Shown here piece after piece: positions 1 to 6,504 of a stretch of DNA of 37,835 nt (position 1 is the first letter of the stretch; each line of letters opens with the position of its first letter). The notes under the pieces were generated by a model. That model was not told where the DNA came from, did no database searches, and worked only from the letters and a program-made list of their open reading frames with translations. This DNA is from UBA3076 sp964646435 (GTDB lineage Bacteria > Desulfobacterota > Dissulfuribacteria > Dissulfuribacterales > UBA3076): assembly GCA_964646435.1 (NCBI GenBank), contig CAZYEJ010000014.1, forward strand, positions 1 through 37,835, in the 5' to 3' direction. The position numbers and the translations under genes are program-made.

Positions 1-56
1 CACCGGGGATATTGAGTCGTCTGTGTCGAGGCATGCTACCATGATAGCAATTCGCC

Positions 57-92
57 AAATCAACGTCAATTAAACTATTAAACTAACTCCGT
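57..92. repeat. 36-bp dispersed direct repeat, copy 1
   Basis: This segment begins AAATCAACGTCAATTAAA and ends CTAACTCCGT. It recurs with one mismatch at 6313-6348, directly beside a RAYT transposase remnant. Here it overlaps the truncated C-terminus of the HAF-repeat gene, so it probably marks the junction of an old insertion or deletion. Confidence 0.8.
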
Positions 93-441
93 CCCCCAAA
101 TTCGTCTTCCTTGACCAACTACGTTCACCTCCGGGAGCACCCAGGTTAGTCATTATGCCATTTTCCCAAAGCACAGCACCATTATGACCACCCACCACTT
201 GACCGAAGTCATTTATATCAGTAGCGTAGCCCAAGCCAAGGATTGTCGCTGTACCATTCTCCCAAATTACAGCATGATCACCCGAAATACCCGCTACTTG
301 TCCAGATTCATTTATACCATAAGCCATAGAAAAGGCGCCACTTGGAACTCCGAGGTCATGAAATATGTAAGTTGGAATAGCAAGAACTGGTACCGGGAAA
401 AAAAGCGCCAATGCACAAAGTAAACCTGTCAATTTCTTCAT
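70..441 (-). pseudogene. Truncated secreted HAF-repeat protein
   Basis: About 123 residues from the ATG at 441, chosen because it opens a typical signal peptide (MKKLTGLLCALALFFPVPVLA) and has a GGA-rich ribosome binding site just upstream; a longer in-frame reading to 519 lacks both. The mature part has HAF-type extracellular repeats: GINESGQVAG, AVIWENGTATILG, DINDFGQVVG and AVLWENG. Proteins of this family, often sorted by PEP-CTERM, normally carry many such repeats and are much longer. This one stops after about two, and its last dozen codons run into a dispersed repeat that also occurs at 6313-6348. I infer truncation by a rearrangement. The function of HAF proteins is not established; they are presumed extracellular. 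Confidence 0.65.
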
Positions 442-800
442 TTCCTTATCCTTTTTGAGGTTACATTCGGCAATCTCATATCGCTTTTCGCAAAACAATG
501 ATTCTAACGCAAAAAACACGCAATATCACGCCTTAAAACAAAACCTCATCACCCTTTAACATGGCAAGCCGACTTTCTTTTTCGCTGATAAGCTGATAGG
601 AAATCGCTTTTTGCGATTTTGGCCGAAGCGGCGCTCCCAAGCACCACACACTGGCTCGACCGGGCCTTCCAAACTCATCCATACCGATTCTTGCTATTCG
701 CTGATCTTTTGTATATGCCTTGAGGGGATGGATTGTCAAATTTAAAAAGTGATGTCGAGTAGAGAGGAAAAATTAGATTATCCTTGGGTGAAGTGCTTGT
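442..800. other. Gene-poor stretch
   Basis: No convincing gene. A 68-codon leftward frame (533-739) has no recognisable domain and no clear ribosome binding site. The segment GGAAATCGCTTTTTGCGATTT near 600 can fold as a small hairpin. The stretch looks like decayed accessory DNA between the HAF remnant and insertion-sequence ends. Confidence 0.4.
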
Positions 801-1196
801 TGTCAATGGCCATTATTTTTGACCCATTATCGGACAATAATTTTGACCCACCCAGGTAGTTATTTAAGTTCATTAATCAAAGAAAATGTATCTCCTTTCT
901 TCGATACTTTGGGCCTTAGTAATCCGCTCCGGGCCTTGACAACCTGGTTCTGGCCTGATGATAAGAAGTTGGTTCTGGTGGTTGAACTGAAAAAAAAGCA
1001 TAGCTGCCAACCAATAGCTTTATTTATTGTATCAGGCCAAAACCAGGCAAGCCCTTCGGATTGTCAAGGCCGCTTCGCTCTCACGGAAGCCTCCGGCGGA
1101 GCGGTTCCCTAAAGAAAAAGGGCAGCTGATAGATGGTAAATAAAATGGGACAGTTTATTTGTTACAAAACCGGACAATTCTATTTGTTTACAACAG
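801..1196. mobile_element. Insertion-sequence remnant with two IS-like ends
   Basis: At 801-852 the sequence starts TGTCAATGGCCATTATTTTTG and contains two internal repeats of the type ATWATTTTTGACCCA, a pattern known from IS21-type termini. At 1148-1196, read on the minus strand, a second end starts TGTTGTAAACAAATAGAATTG with two spaced TGTCC motifs. Between them lies an imperfect inverted repeat (932-960 against 1031-1073, GGCCTTGACAA...TTGTCAAGGCC). A 97-codon rightward frame spans the interior but matches no transposase I recognise. I infer an internally deleted element, or two different IS scars; the family assignment is tentative. Confidence 0.45.
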
Positions 1197-1204
1197 TTTT
1201 GATC

Positions 1205-1528
1205 TCAATCTCCGATAATTTTTTTCATGATGTTTTCTTGTAAGGCTTCGGTTGCCTTTTCTTTAATTACTTCTTCCGCAGTTTCGTTTGCGGACTTCTC
1301 AGCTGTTGTTTCAGCTTCCCGTTGTTCACCTTCTTGAGTTTTCACTTCCTCTTCGGGAGTTGAAAAAGCCTTTTTCGTTTGCTCGATTTGTTCTGCTTTT
1401 TCACCTATCTTTTTTGCCCCTTCCAAAGCCGTGTCAATACCGGCAACCGCTCCGCCGATACAAAAAACTAGCACAAAAAGACTAATCACGATCCCGATGA
1501 AAAACTTATTGTTCTTTTTTGTTTCCAT
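1205..1528 (-). CDS. Small membrane-anchored charged protein, unknown
   Basis: 107 residues. A short lysine-rich N-terminus is followed by one hydrophobic segment (about residues 9-30, FFIGIVISLFVLVFCIGGAV). The rest (about 31-107) is rich in Glu, Lys and Ala, likely helical or coiled coil, with runs such as EEEVKTQEGEQREAE. Topology suggests a single membrane anchor or uncleaved signal with a charged soluble tail. The start at 1528 is supported by GAGAGGTGC upstream of the ATG. I do not recognise a family. Neighbours are mobile-element remnants, so it may be accessory. The strong amphipathic composition and the ribosome binding site argue that it is a real gene. Confidence 0.6.
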   Translation of the reverse strand: METKKNNKFFIGIVISLFVLVFCIGGAVAGIDTALEGAKKIGEKAEQIEQTKKAFSTPEEEVKTQEGEQREAETTAEKSANETAEEVIKEKATEALQENIMKKIIGD

Positions 1529-2009
1529 AAAGCACCTCTCGGTCGTAAGAGAATTTGATTAACTCCGTCACCATTCCTTTTTGACATATCGTTTTGCCGG
1601 CTCTCACCTCCTCTTTTATATGTTATACGATTCCGTCCGGAAAATTCGTAAATGCTCCGTTTGACATTTCAACTATCTTCTTAATTTTCTCTCCTGTAAT
1701 TGTCCTTCGGTAAAATCGCTGTCATCGTCTCCATTCGTTCTTGGGTTACAAAAACCCAAATGGTTTTGAAGGAAATTTTGTCTTGGCTAAAGTTGCTTAA
1801 CCGGGTATCCGTTTTTACTTGACCAAACCAGTCCTCCATAGCTGAACCACTTTTGAGTTTTGTTTAACATAAACTACTAGCCGAAGGCAAGGGCAGTGTC
1901 TCGTGAGATGAGATCTGAAGGAAGCCGGAGTGCAAAGCTGTGAGCCGACCTGTCTGCGTGCAACGCACAGGCAGGCGAACAGAAATAGCATATAACCCAG
2001 ATTATGCAG

Positions 2010-2104
2010 CTGCCAAGGTTGCCGAAGATGCGAGGCGGATGGCACGTAGACGTACTTTGGTACTTCAAGCGCCCGACACAAAGCAAATTCGGCGAGATTG
2101 GCAG
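2010..2104 (-). repeat. Structured repeat element, diverged copy D
   Basis: The core GATGCGAGGCGGA...ACGTAGACGTACTT...GTACTTCAAG.GCCCGACA.CAAAGCA matches the reverse complement of copies A, B and C (17974, 22046, 34084). The flanking stem is different but still pairs: CTGCCAA (2010-2016) with TTGGCAG (2098-2104), and GCCGAA (2021-2026) with TTCGGC (2088-2093). The central GTAC-loop-GTAC hairpin is kept with a 4-base loop. It lies inside the group II intron remnant. Confidence 0.7.
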
Positions 2105-2339
2105 CCCCTTGTGGCTCCAAATGACGAAGAAATTTTATATACGTCGATTCACCTAAAAGGTGGATTGTTACTTGAGGGTTACCCATAAATAATTGGTTGT
2201 TTTTTATTCTAAAAATTCTTTTCGAGGCATTTGAAGTGCATAATTTGGGTATAAGGCCCAGTCTCCGGGTAAGTTAGCACAACATAACAAAGCCCAGGGT
2301 TCTGGAGATAGGGTAAATGCTGTGGTTGTGTAGCGAAAG

Positions 2340-2386
2340 TTTACCCTGTTGAATAGGGTTCCTTTCGGGAAATTCAACAGGGTGAA
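2340..2386. repeat. CCCTGTTGAAT palindromic hairpin element
   Basis: Arms TTTACCCTGTTGAAT (2340-2354) and ATTCAACAGGGTGAA (2372-2386) pair over at least 13 bases, with a short hairpin TTCC...GGAA in the loop. The same arms occur at 20464-20518 around a different loop, so this is a small dispersed element rather than a chance palindrome. It interrupts the group II intron remnant. Confidence 0.8.
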
Positions 2387-2440
2387 TGTCCTTATCCGGG
2401 GAGACCTGTCTCTTATATGAGGCGTATTTTTGTTCAGTGA

Positions 2441-2793
2441 GATGTTCGGCTGGGGCTAACGGTCCCTTTTGTTTCGGAAGATCTTTGTCGCTTCAATCCC
2501 ACAATTATTTCAGCCGTGAAGTTCACTCAGACACAGCGTCCCCTAGACACACAAGATTTTAGATTCTAATAGGAAAAAGTGTGGGCTGGCACTGCTTGAA
2601 ATTCACCTATTTCTTCAGCTCAACAGCTTGCCCTGGGAGTTAAAAAACACGCCAAAAAAATTAGGTATCCTTTCCTATTTGCCACGGAGAGTTTTTAAAA
2701 TAAATTCTGACTACCCTTTACCCCTGCCTTTGTGTCCTTCCTTGTGGGGAAGGCGGGAGAAAACCCCCCGGCTACCCGATTATCTGCTCCATC
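2441..2793. other. No gene recognised
   Basis: The beginning may still belong to the group II intron remnant. The rest contains no frame with recognisable domains; a 96-codon rightward frame (2628-2918) overlaps the scramblase-like gene on the other strand and looks spurious. Confidence 0.4.
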
Positions 2794-3198
2794 TCAGTTA
2801 TTACTCTTATTTTCAAAGTGAACGAAGTCAATCAAAAACACTGCACCAAGAAAGAGTGCCTTCAGTTTGCTGTCCCATTCTTTCGGGAATATTACACCGA
2901 AATTATCAGCGTCAGTGAAACCTTCCTTTAGTAGACCGCTCCACATCTTTGTTATCTTTCCATACTCAATATTATTATTCCTGATTTGGAATGTCCATGG
3001 GTGCAGTATGGGACCGAACAACCGGAACACCTCTTTACCTGAACTATCAAGCACTGAATATATGCGCCGTAGTAACGAAAACCGTTTCTGTATAACACCC
3101 AGCGATTGACCCTGTGAATCAACAATTTCGCCCCATTCCTTCTGTTGACTCACCGTGAGTCCGCTAATTGATGATAATCTGTCCATTATTATGCTCAT
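2794..3198 (-). CDS. Scramblase/LURP-one-like protein, C-terminal half only
   Basis: 134 residues. The order GEIVDSQGQSLGVI, then YSVLDSSGKEVFRLFGP, then PWTFQIRN...GKITKMWSG, then EGFTDADNFGVIFP and a hydrophobic C-terminus (KALFLGAVFLIDFVHFE) resembles the second half of phospholipid scramblase-type tubby-like domains, including the hydrophobic C-terminal helix. The family is usually about 200 residues or more; the first beta-meander appears to be missing, so the gene is either a short member or 5'-truncated. Biochemical function of bacterial members is not established and lipid scrambling should not be assumed. It reads leftward, downstream of the GDPD-like gene, with about 100 bp between them. 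Start codon is uncertain (ATG at 3198 or 3186). Confidence 0.65.
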   Translation of the reverse strand: MSIIMDRLSSISGLTVSQQKEWGEIVDSQGQSLGVIQKRFSLLRRIYSVLDSSGKEVFRLFGPILHPWTFQIRNNNIEYGKITKMWSGLLKEGFTDADNFGVIFPKEWDSKLKALFLGAVFLIDFVHFENKSNN

Positions 3199-3301
3199 AC
3201 TGGTTCTTGTTTAGCGTGCGGTGAAAGCAGTGATTCGAAGTCCATTTCTGTACTGAACCGAATCATCCACACGCATTTATATCTTTGGTTCCATGGCCAA
3301 G

Positions 3302-4354
3302 TTACTTCTCGGGGTTGAATCGCTGGAATGGTGAAACAAGTTTATATCGCACAAACTGAAAAAATGTTCTAATGCCGGAATCGCCCCAGAGCCGGTCAGA
3401 GATGTCCTTATGTACTATATATATTGTGTCGTCGAAATCCCAGAACATAATAGTTTTCCCCTTGGGTTTGAACTTGAGCAGGTCATCTATATTGCGCAGG
3501 TTAGCTACATGCAGCATGAGGTAGTCTGCCTGGGTAGCGCTGATATCCTCGTACAGCTTTTTCGTAAGGCCGTCGAAATGCAGATATGTTGATGATGTAA
3601 GCCAGAACACTTGACCGGTTGGTATATCAGGATAATTTCGGTTTACGTACTTGATTACATCGCTGGAAATGGAGCTTATCAATACGTCGTTATCGCGTTT
3701 GCGGGTCTGGATATCAGCTATGATCTCATCGACCAAGCGCTCGTCTTCTTGATTGGCTCCCTGCGACTTTATTTCAATGTTAAGTTTCTTTCTTAGAATG
3801 CCAATGACTTCATCATAGGCAGCGATTTCTCCGCAGGTTATTTTAGATAGTTCTGCAAGTGTCGTATTGCCTATTGCTCTCATGTTGCCATACAATCTGA
3901 GCATCCTTTTGTCATGATAGACGACTATCCTTTTGTCTTTTGAGTATTGAACGTCGAACTCTATAAAAGCATATTTGCTGTTTTGGTCCGCGGCCTTAAG
4001 AGCCGCCATTGTATTCTCCCTATGTTCTTCAGATGCGCCACGATGCGCTCCTGCCGTGCATCTGTATCCGTAACGGACTCGATTGTTTATTCCCTCCTGT
4101 TCAAGAATTTCGTCGAGGCTTGTTACGTAGGGCGGCATGGCGCAACCGGTTACCATTGCTGCAAGCAAGATTAATGTGGAGACCGGGGGAAAACGGTGTT
4201 CTTTAGTGGACCGATTTTGGCCGAATGCTGATACATCTGCGCCGTTTGCGCGGATGTAAAGGATTTCATCCTGTGGGAAAATGCCACGGAATACGAAGCG
4301 GCGGATGATAGAAACTAATCTACGCAATATTGAAACAGCTTTCTCGGTCATCAT
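3302..4354 (-). CDS. Glycerophosphodiester phosphodiesterase family lipoprotein
   Basis: 350 residues. A GDPD-type TIM barrel begins near residue 100: HRG (H104, R105), E113-N114 in HRENTMAALKAA, E132 and D134 in IEFDVQYS, H147-D148 in VVYHDKR, and E194/K196 in NIEIK. These match the catalytic His pair and metal-binding acids of the family, which hydrolyses glycerophosphodiesters to glycerol-3-phosphate and an alcohol. A lipobox-like LLAAMVTGC puts a lipidated cysteine at residue 71, suggesting an envelope location. Oddly, about 55 residues without similarity precede this signal and no start codon lies right before it, so either the N-terminus is extended or an in-frame rearrangement joined foreign sequence to the lipoprotein. 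The enzyme call is good; the start is not. Confidence 0.8.
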   Translation of the reverse strand: MMTEKAVSILRRLVSIIRRFVFRGIFPQDEILYIRANGADVSAFGQNRSTKEHRFPPVSTLILLAAMVTGCAMPPYVTSLDEILEQEGINNRVRYGYRCTAGAHRGASEEHRENTMAALKAADQNSKYAFIEFDVQYSKDKRIVVYHDKRMLRLYGNMRAIGNTTLAELSKITCGEIAAYDEVIGILRKKLNIEIKSQGANQEDERLVDEIIADIQTRKRDNDVLISSISSDVIKYVNRNYPDIPTGQVFWLTSSTYLHFDGLTKKLYEDISATQADYLMLHVANLRNIDDLLKFKPKGKTIMFWDFDDTIYIVHKDISDRLWGDSGIRTFFQFVRYKLVSPFQRFNPEK

Positions 4355-4383
4355 TTCTAAAGATCGAACGCTGAATTCAGCGG

Positions 4384-4462
4384 CAGGCAGGGTGCGAACC
4401 CTTTGTAAAAGCTATAAAATTGCAAGTTAAGACAATGACAAAAAATGCGCCGACCCTGCCTG
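4384..4462. repeat. 10-bp inverted repeat
   Basis: CAGGCAGGGT (4384-4393) and ACCCTGCCTG (4453-4462) are perfect inverted copies enclosing 59 bases, upstream of the GDPD gene. It could be a REP-like element or the scar of one. No function can be assigned. Confidence 0.5.
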
Positions 4463-4558
4463 TCCACTGGAATGATTTGTTATTTTTCTTGAACATTTAT
4501 GAATGGGATTATATATTATATAAAGATAAATTTCCCCTGCGGTTTCGACCCAGGGCGC

Positions 4559-4578
4559 GGGGCCACTTCGGTGGCCCC
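4559..4578. other. Strong GC-rich hairpin with TTCG loop
   Basis: GGGGCCAC-TTCG-GTGGCCCC forms an 8-bp perfect stem with a stable tetraloop, 23 bases before the NYN fragment. No T-run follows on either side, so it is not a classical intrinsic terminator. It may be a REP-like unit or a leader hairpin. Confidence 0.65.
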
Positions 4579-4601
4579 TGCTATTTATAGATATAATCAT
4601 T

Positions 4602-4793
4602 ATGAGAACTTACATCTATATCGACGGGTTCAATTTCTATTATGGCGCAGTTAAAGATACACCATACAAATGGTTGAATTTTAAAAAATTGTTTGAACAT
4701 CTTCTTGATTCAAAACATGAAATTCTATCAATCAAATATTTTATTTTAGTGCCTATTTCATCCATAATGCCGTTCCTTGCGTTAAAAATTTGA
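4602..4793 (+). pseudogene. NYN-domain (LabA/DUF88-like) protein, N-terminal fragment
   Basis: 63 codons. The beginning, MRTYIYIDGFNFYYGAVKDT then WLNFKKLFEHLL and SIKYF, is typical of the first strand and helix of NYN (PIN-like) RNase domains, including the conserved aspartate in IDGFN. Such proteins are usually 150-250 residues. The match ends near residue 47, after which the frame continues with an unrelated tail (VPISSIMPFLALKI) and stops. I infer a 3' truncation; the rest of the domain, including the other catalytic acids, is not found downstream. It should have no nuclease activity. Confidence 0.6.
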
Positions 4794-4956
4794 TATTCTA
4801 ACTTGCGATCGGCTATATGTCATTGCCTGATGGCGGTATCCGGGGCATTTCTCTGTGTCTGCACAAGCAAGCTTGCTCCGTCACCTGCGAGTTTGGGGAC
4901 GGGATTCCGGAATTCGCACAGGACCGAATAGGTGGGGTTTAATTGGCGCTTACAAT

Positions 4957-6123
4957 TTATCCATCAATTATTTCGCCACTCCATAAACGTCTTAAAAAAT
5001 CAAGCGCAGGATAGATCATGACATTATCGATCATGATGTGCCTTTCACCTCTAAAAACTCCAAAACATGTAACTTTATTTTTGCCTATTTCCTCTGATAA
5101 TCTGTGCATCCCCCGGTTGAATTTTTTCTCCCATCTGGTGCCGTTTTTCAGCTCGATGGCTACAAAACCTTTTGACGTTTCAAGAAGGATATCCACTTCT
5201 ACTCCGTTCTGACTTCTCCAGAAATACAGAGGGTAATCCAGCTCTATGTAGTGAACGTATGCTCTTATTTCGTTGATTATAAGACATTCGAATAATGGCC
5301 CTGATTCTTCAGGTGTTGCAGGATAAGGCAGTCGACCGGACAAGGCCCTGACCACACCGGAATCGAAAAAGTAGAATTTTGGATGGCTCACCTGCTTGGT
5401 GGTCCTTTTAAGTTTCCAGGGGGCGAGCCAATAGCCGATCAGCGTATCGATTAATATCTCAAAATAGCCCTGAACTGTCTGTCGTGCCACCCCTGCATCT
5501 CTCGCGATGGCCGTTGTGTTGGTGAGCTGTCCGTTTTGACGGGCGGCTATTTCCAGGAAGCGGGCAAAATTGCCAAAATTTCTTGTTAATGCTTCTTCCC
5601 TGATCTCTTCTTTCAAATAGGTTTCTGTGTATGCCTGCAGGTATTTCTTAGGATTTGCTGCTAAAAATGAACTTGGAAGCATACCGAAAGCGATCTGCTT
5701 GTCCAAATCAAGTTCAAAACCGACTTCTTTGGACACCAAAGGAAAAAGGTTGTAAGTAAGAGCCCTGCCGGCCAGCAGATTAACTCCGGATTCTCTCAGT
5801 CTTCGTGCGCTTGATCCGGATAAAATGAATCTGATTTTTTTCTCTTCAATTATTCTGTGTACCTCATTGAGCAAGGCAGGCACTTTTTGAATTTCATCTA
5901 CGATAACCCATGAACCGGAAGGTAAATGAGCGGTTTCCTGGTAAAGCAGGGACGGATCCCGGCTGAGACGGATTAATTCCGTGGTGTTCAAAAGATCGTA
6001 AACAACGGCATTATCCTTCTTATAGTTTTTCTGAATCCAGGTGGATTTTCCCGTTCCTCTTGGCCCAAGCAAAAAAGCTGAGGTTTCCATTTTATTTAGC
6101 TCACGTGTAAACATAGTCAGCAT
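4957..6123 (-). CDS. AAA ATPase with DUF4143 domain
   Basis: 388 residues. The N-terminal AAA_14 domain shows Walker A GPRGTGKS (residues 20-27), Walker B WVIVDEIQKVP and a sensor-like FILSGSSARRLR. A winged-helix-like middle (TTAIARDAGVARQTVQGYFEI) is followed by the DUF4143 domain, which carries a PD-(D/E)XK-like pattern (GVEVDILLE...FVAIELKNG). These proteins are widespread, often accessory and horizontally moved; their biological role is unknown, though a link to toxin-like or defence ATPases has been suggested. Start at 6123 is the first Met; residue 12 is an alternative. It stands alone, with mobile remnants on both sides, which fits an accessory gene. The length is typical and it appears intact. 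Confidence 0.88.
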   Translation of the reverse strand: MLTMFTRELNKMETSAFLLGPRGTGKSTWIQKNYKKDNAVVYDLLNTTELIRLSRDPSLLYQETAHLPSGSWVIVDEIQKVPALLNEVHRIIEEKKIRFILSGSSARRLRESGVNLLAGRALTYNLFPLVSKEVGFELDLDKQIAFGMLPSSFLAANPKKYLQAYTETYLKEEIREEALTRNFGNFARFLEIAARQNGQLTNTTAIARDAGVARQTVQGYFEILIDTLIGYWLAPWKLKRTTKQVSHPKFYFFDSGVVRALSGRLPYPATPEESGPLFECLIINEIRAYVHYIELDYPLYFWRSQNGVEVDILLETSKGFVAIELKNGTRWEKKFNRGMHRLSEEIGKNKVTCFGVFRGERHIMIDNVMIYPALDFLRRLWSGEIIDG

Positions 6124-6147
6124 TATTACCGTAAATTTGCCAACAGA

Positions 6148-6276
6148 TCAAGCATTATTTTTTGCATGGGGACCGAAATACCGGGCCAATTCCTTCCCGT
6201 TGACGCCAAGCCGGTAGTACCCCAAATAACAAATCAAACTCTTGGCAGATGAAAGATCGTTGGCCTTGCCTTTTCA
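6148..6276 (-). pseudogene. C-terminal remnant of a REP-associated (Y1/RAYT-type) transposase
   Basis: Read leftward, a frame of about 42 codons ending at TGA (6148-6150) encodes AKSLICYLGYYRLGVNGKEL followed by ARYFG. This resembles the DnaA-like helix-turn-helix tail found at the C-terminus of Y1 tyrosine transposases associated with REP elements. The N-terminal catalytic domain (HUH and Tyr motifs) is absent. A 36-bp repeat shared with position 57 lies just upstream at 6313-6348. The assignment rests on a short stretch and is moderate. Confidence 0.5.
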
Positions 6277-6504
6277 ATTTCTCCTTGTGGGTCAACTCCT
6301 CTTCAGATAATTAAATCAACGTCAATTAAATTATTAAACTAACTCCGTTAAATCCTATAGGCATGGGAAAAACGACCAACTTCATAGCAAAGCACTGACT
6401 CCACCCGGTGTACGGCTTGAAATTGGAAATTTGGGAGGTTAGATATTTACAAACTGATAGAAGAGTTATCAGATATGGTCTGGCACGACATTCCGTGAAC
6501 GCTT
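6277..6504. other. Intergenic region before uvrC
   Basis: Contains the second copy of the 36-bp repeat (6313-6348) and then AT-rich DNA. A short frame just before uvrC (about 6431-6500, ending in DMVWHDIP and a stop) may be a gene remnant, but I do not recognise it. No clear promoter is visible. Confidence 0.4.
6313..6348. repeat. 36-bp dispersed direct repeat, copy 2
   Basis: Same as 57-92 except for one base. It sits next to the RAYT remnant, which suggests that it may be an end sequence of that transposon. Confidence 0.8.

Larger units (their letters stand above)
1880..2440 (+). mobile_element. Group II intron remnant (5' RNA domains, no ORF)
   Basis: The stretch near 1905-1990 contains GATCTGAAGGAAGCCGGAG, then GCAAAGCTGTGAGCCGAC, then GCGAACAGAAATAGCATATA; this order is typical of domain I of bacterial group II introns. 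Further on, GGTAAATGCTGTGG...GTGTAGCGAAAG (about 2311-2339) and CCGGGGAGACCTGTCTC (about 2397-2413) resemble the late domain I to domain IV segment that precedes the intron-encoded protein. No reverse transcriptase frame and no domain V-like hairpin follow, so only the 5' part appears to remain. Two palindromic elements (2010-2104 and 2340-2386) lie inside it. The exact ends are not visible to me. Confidence 0.55.

Noticed and set aside
819..1112. 97-codon rightward frame
   Set aside because: It spans IS-like ends and a long inverted repeat, with no recognisable domain or ribosome binding site.
1940..2188. 82-codon rightward frame in the group II intron remnant
   Set aside because: It runs through RNA-structure motifs and the repeat core; the arginine-rich sequence is a by-product of those.
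6482..6497. TGGCAC followed by TCCGT as a sigma-54 promoter for uvrC
   Set aside because: The -12 part lacks the TTGC consensus and uvrC is not a usual sigma-54 target.
6400..6500. Short frame before uvrC ending in DMVWHDIP
   Set aside because: Only about 25 codons after a stop, no start codon, and no family recognised.
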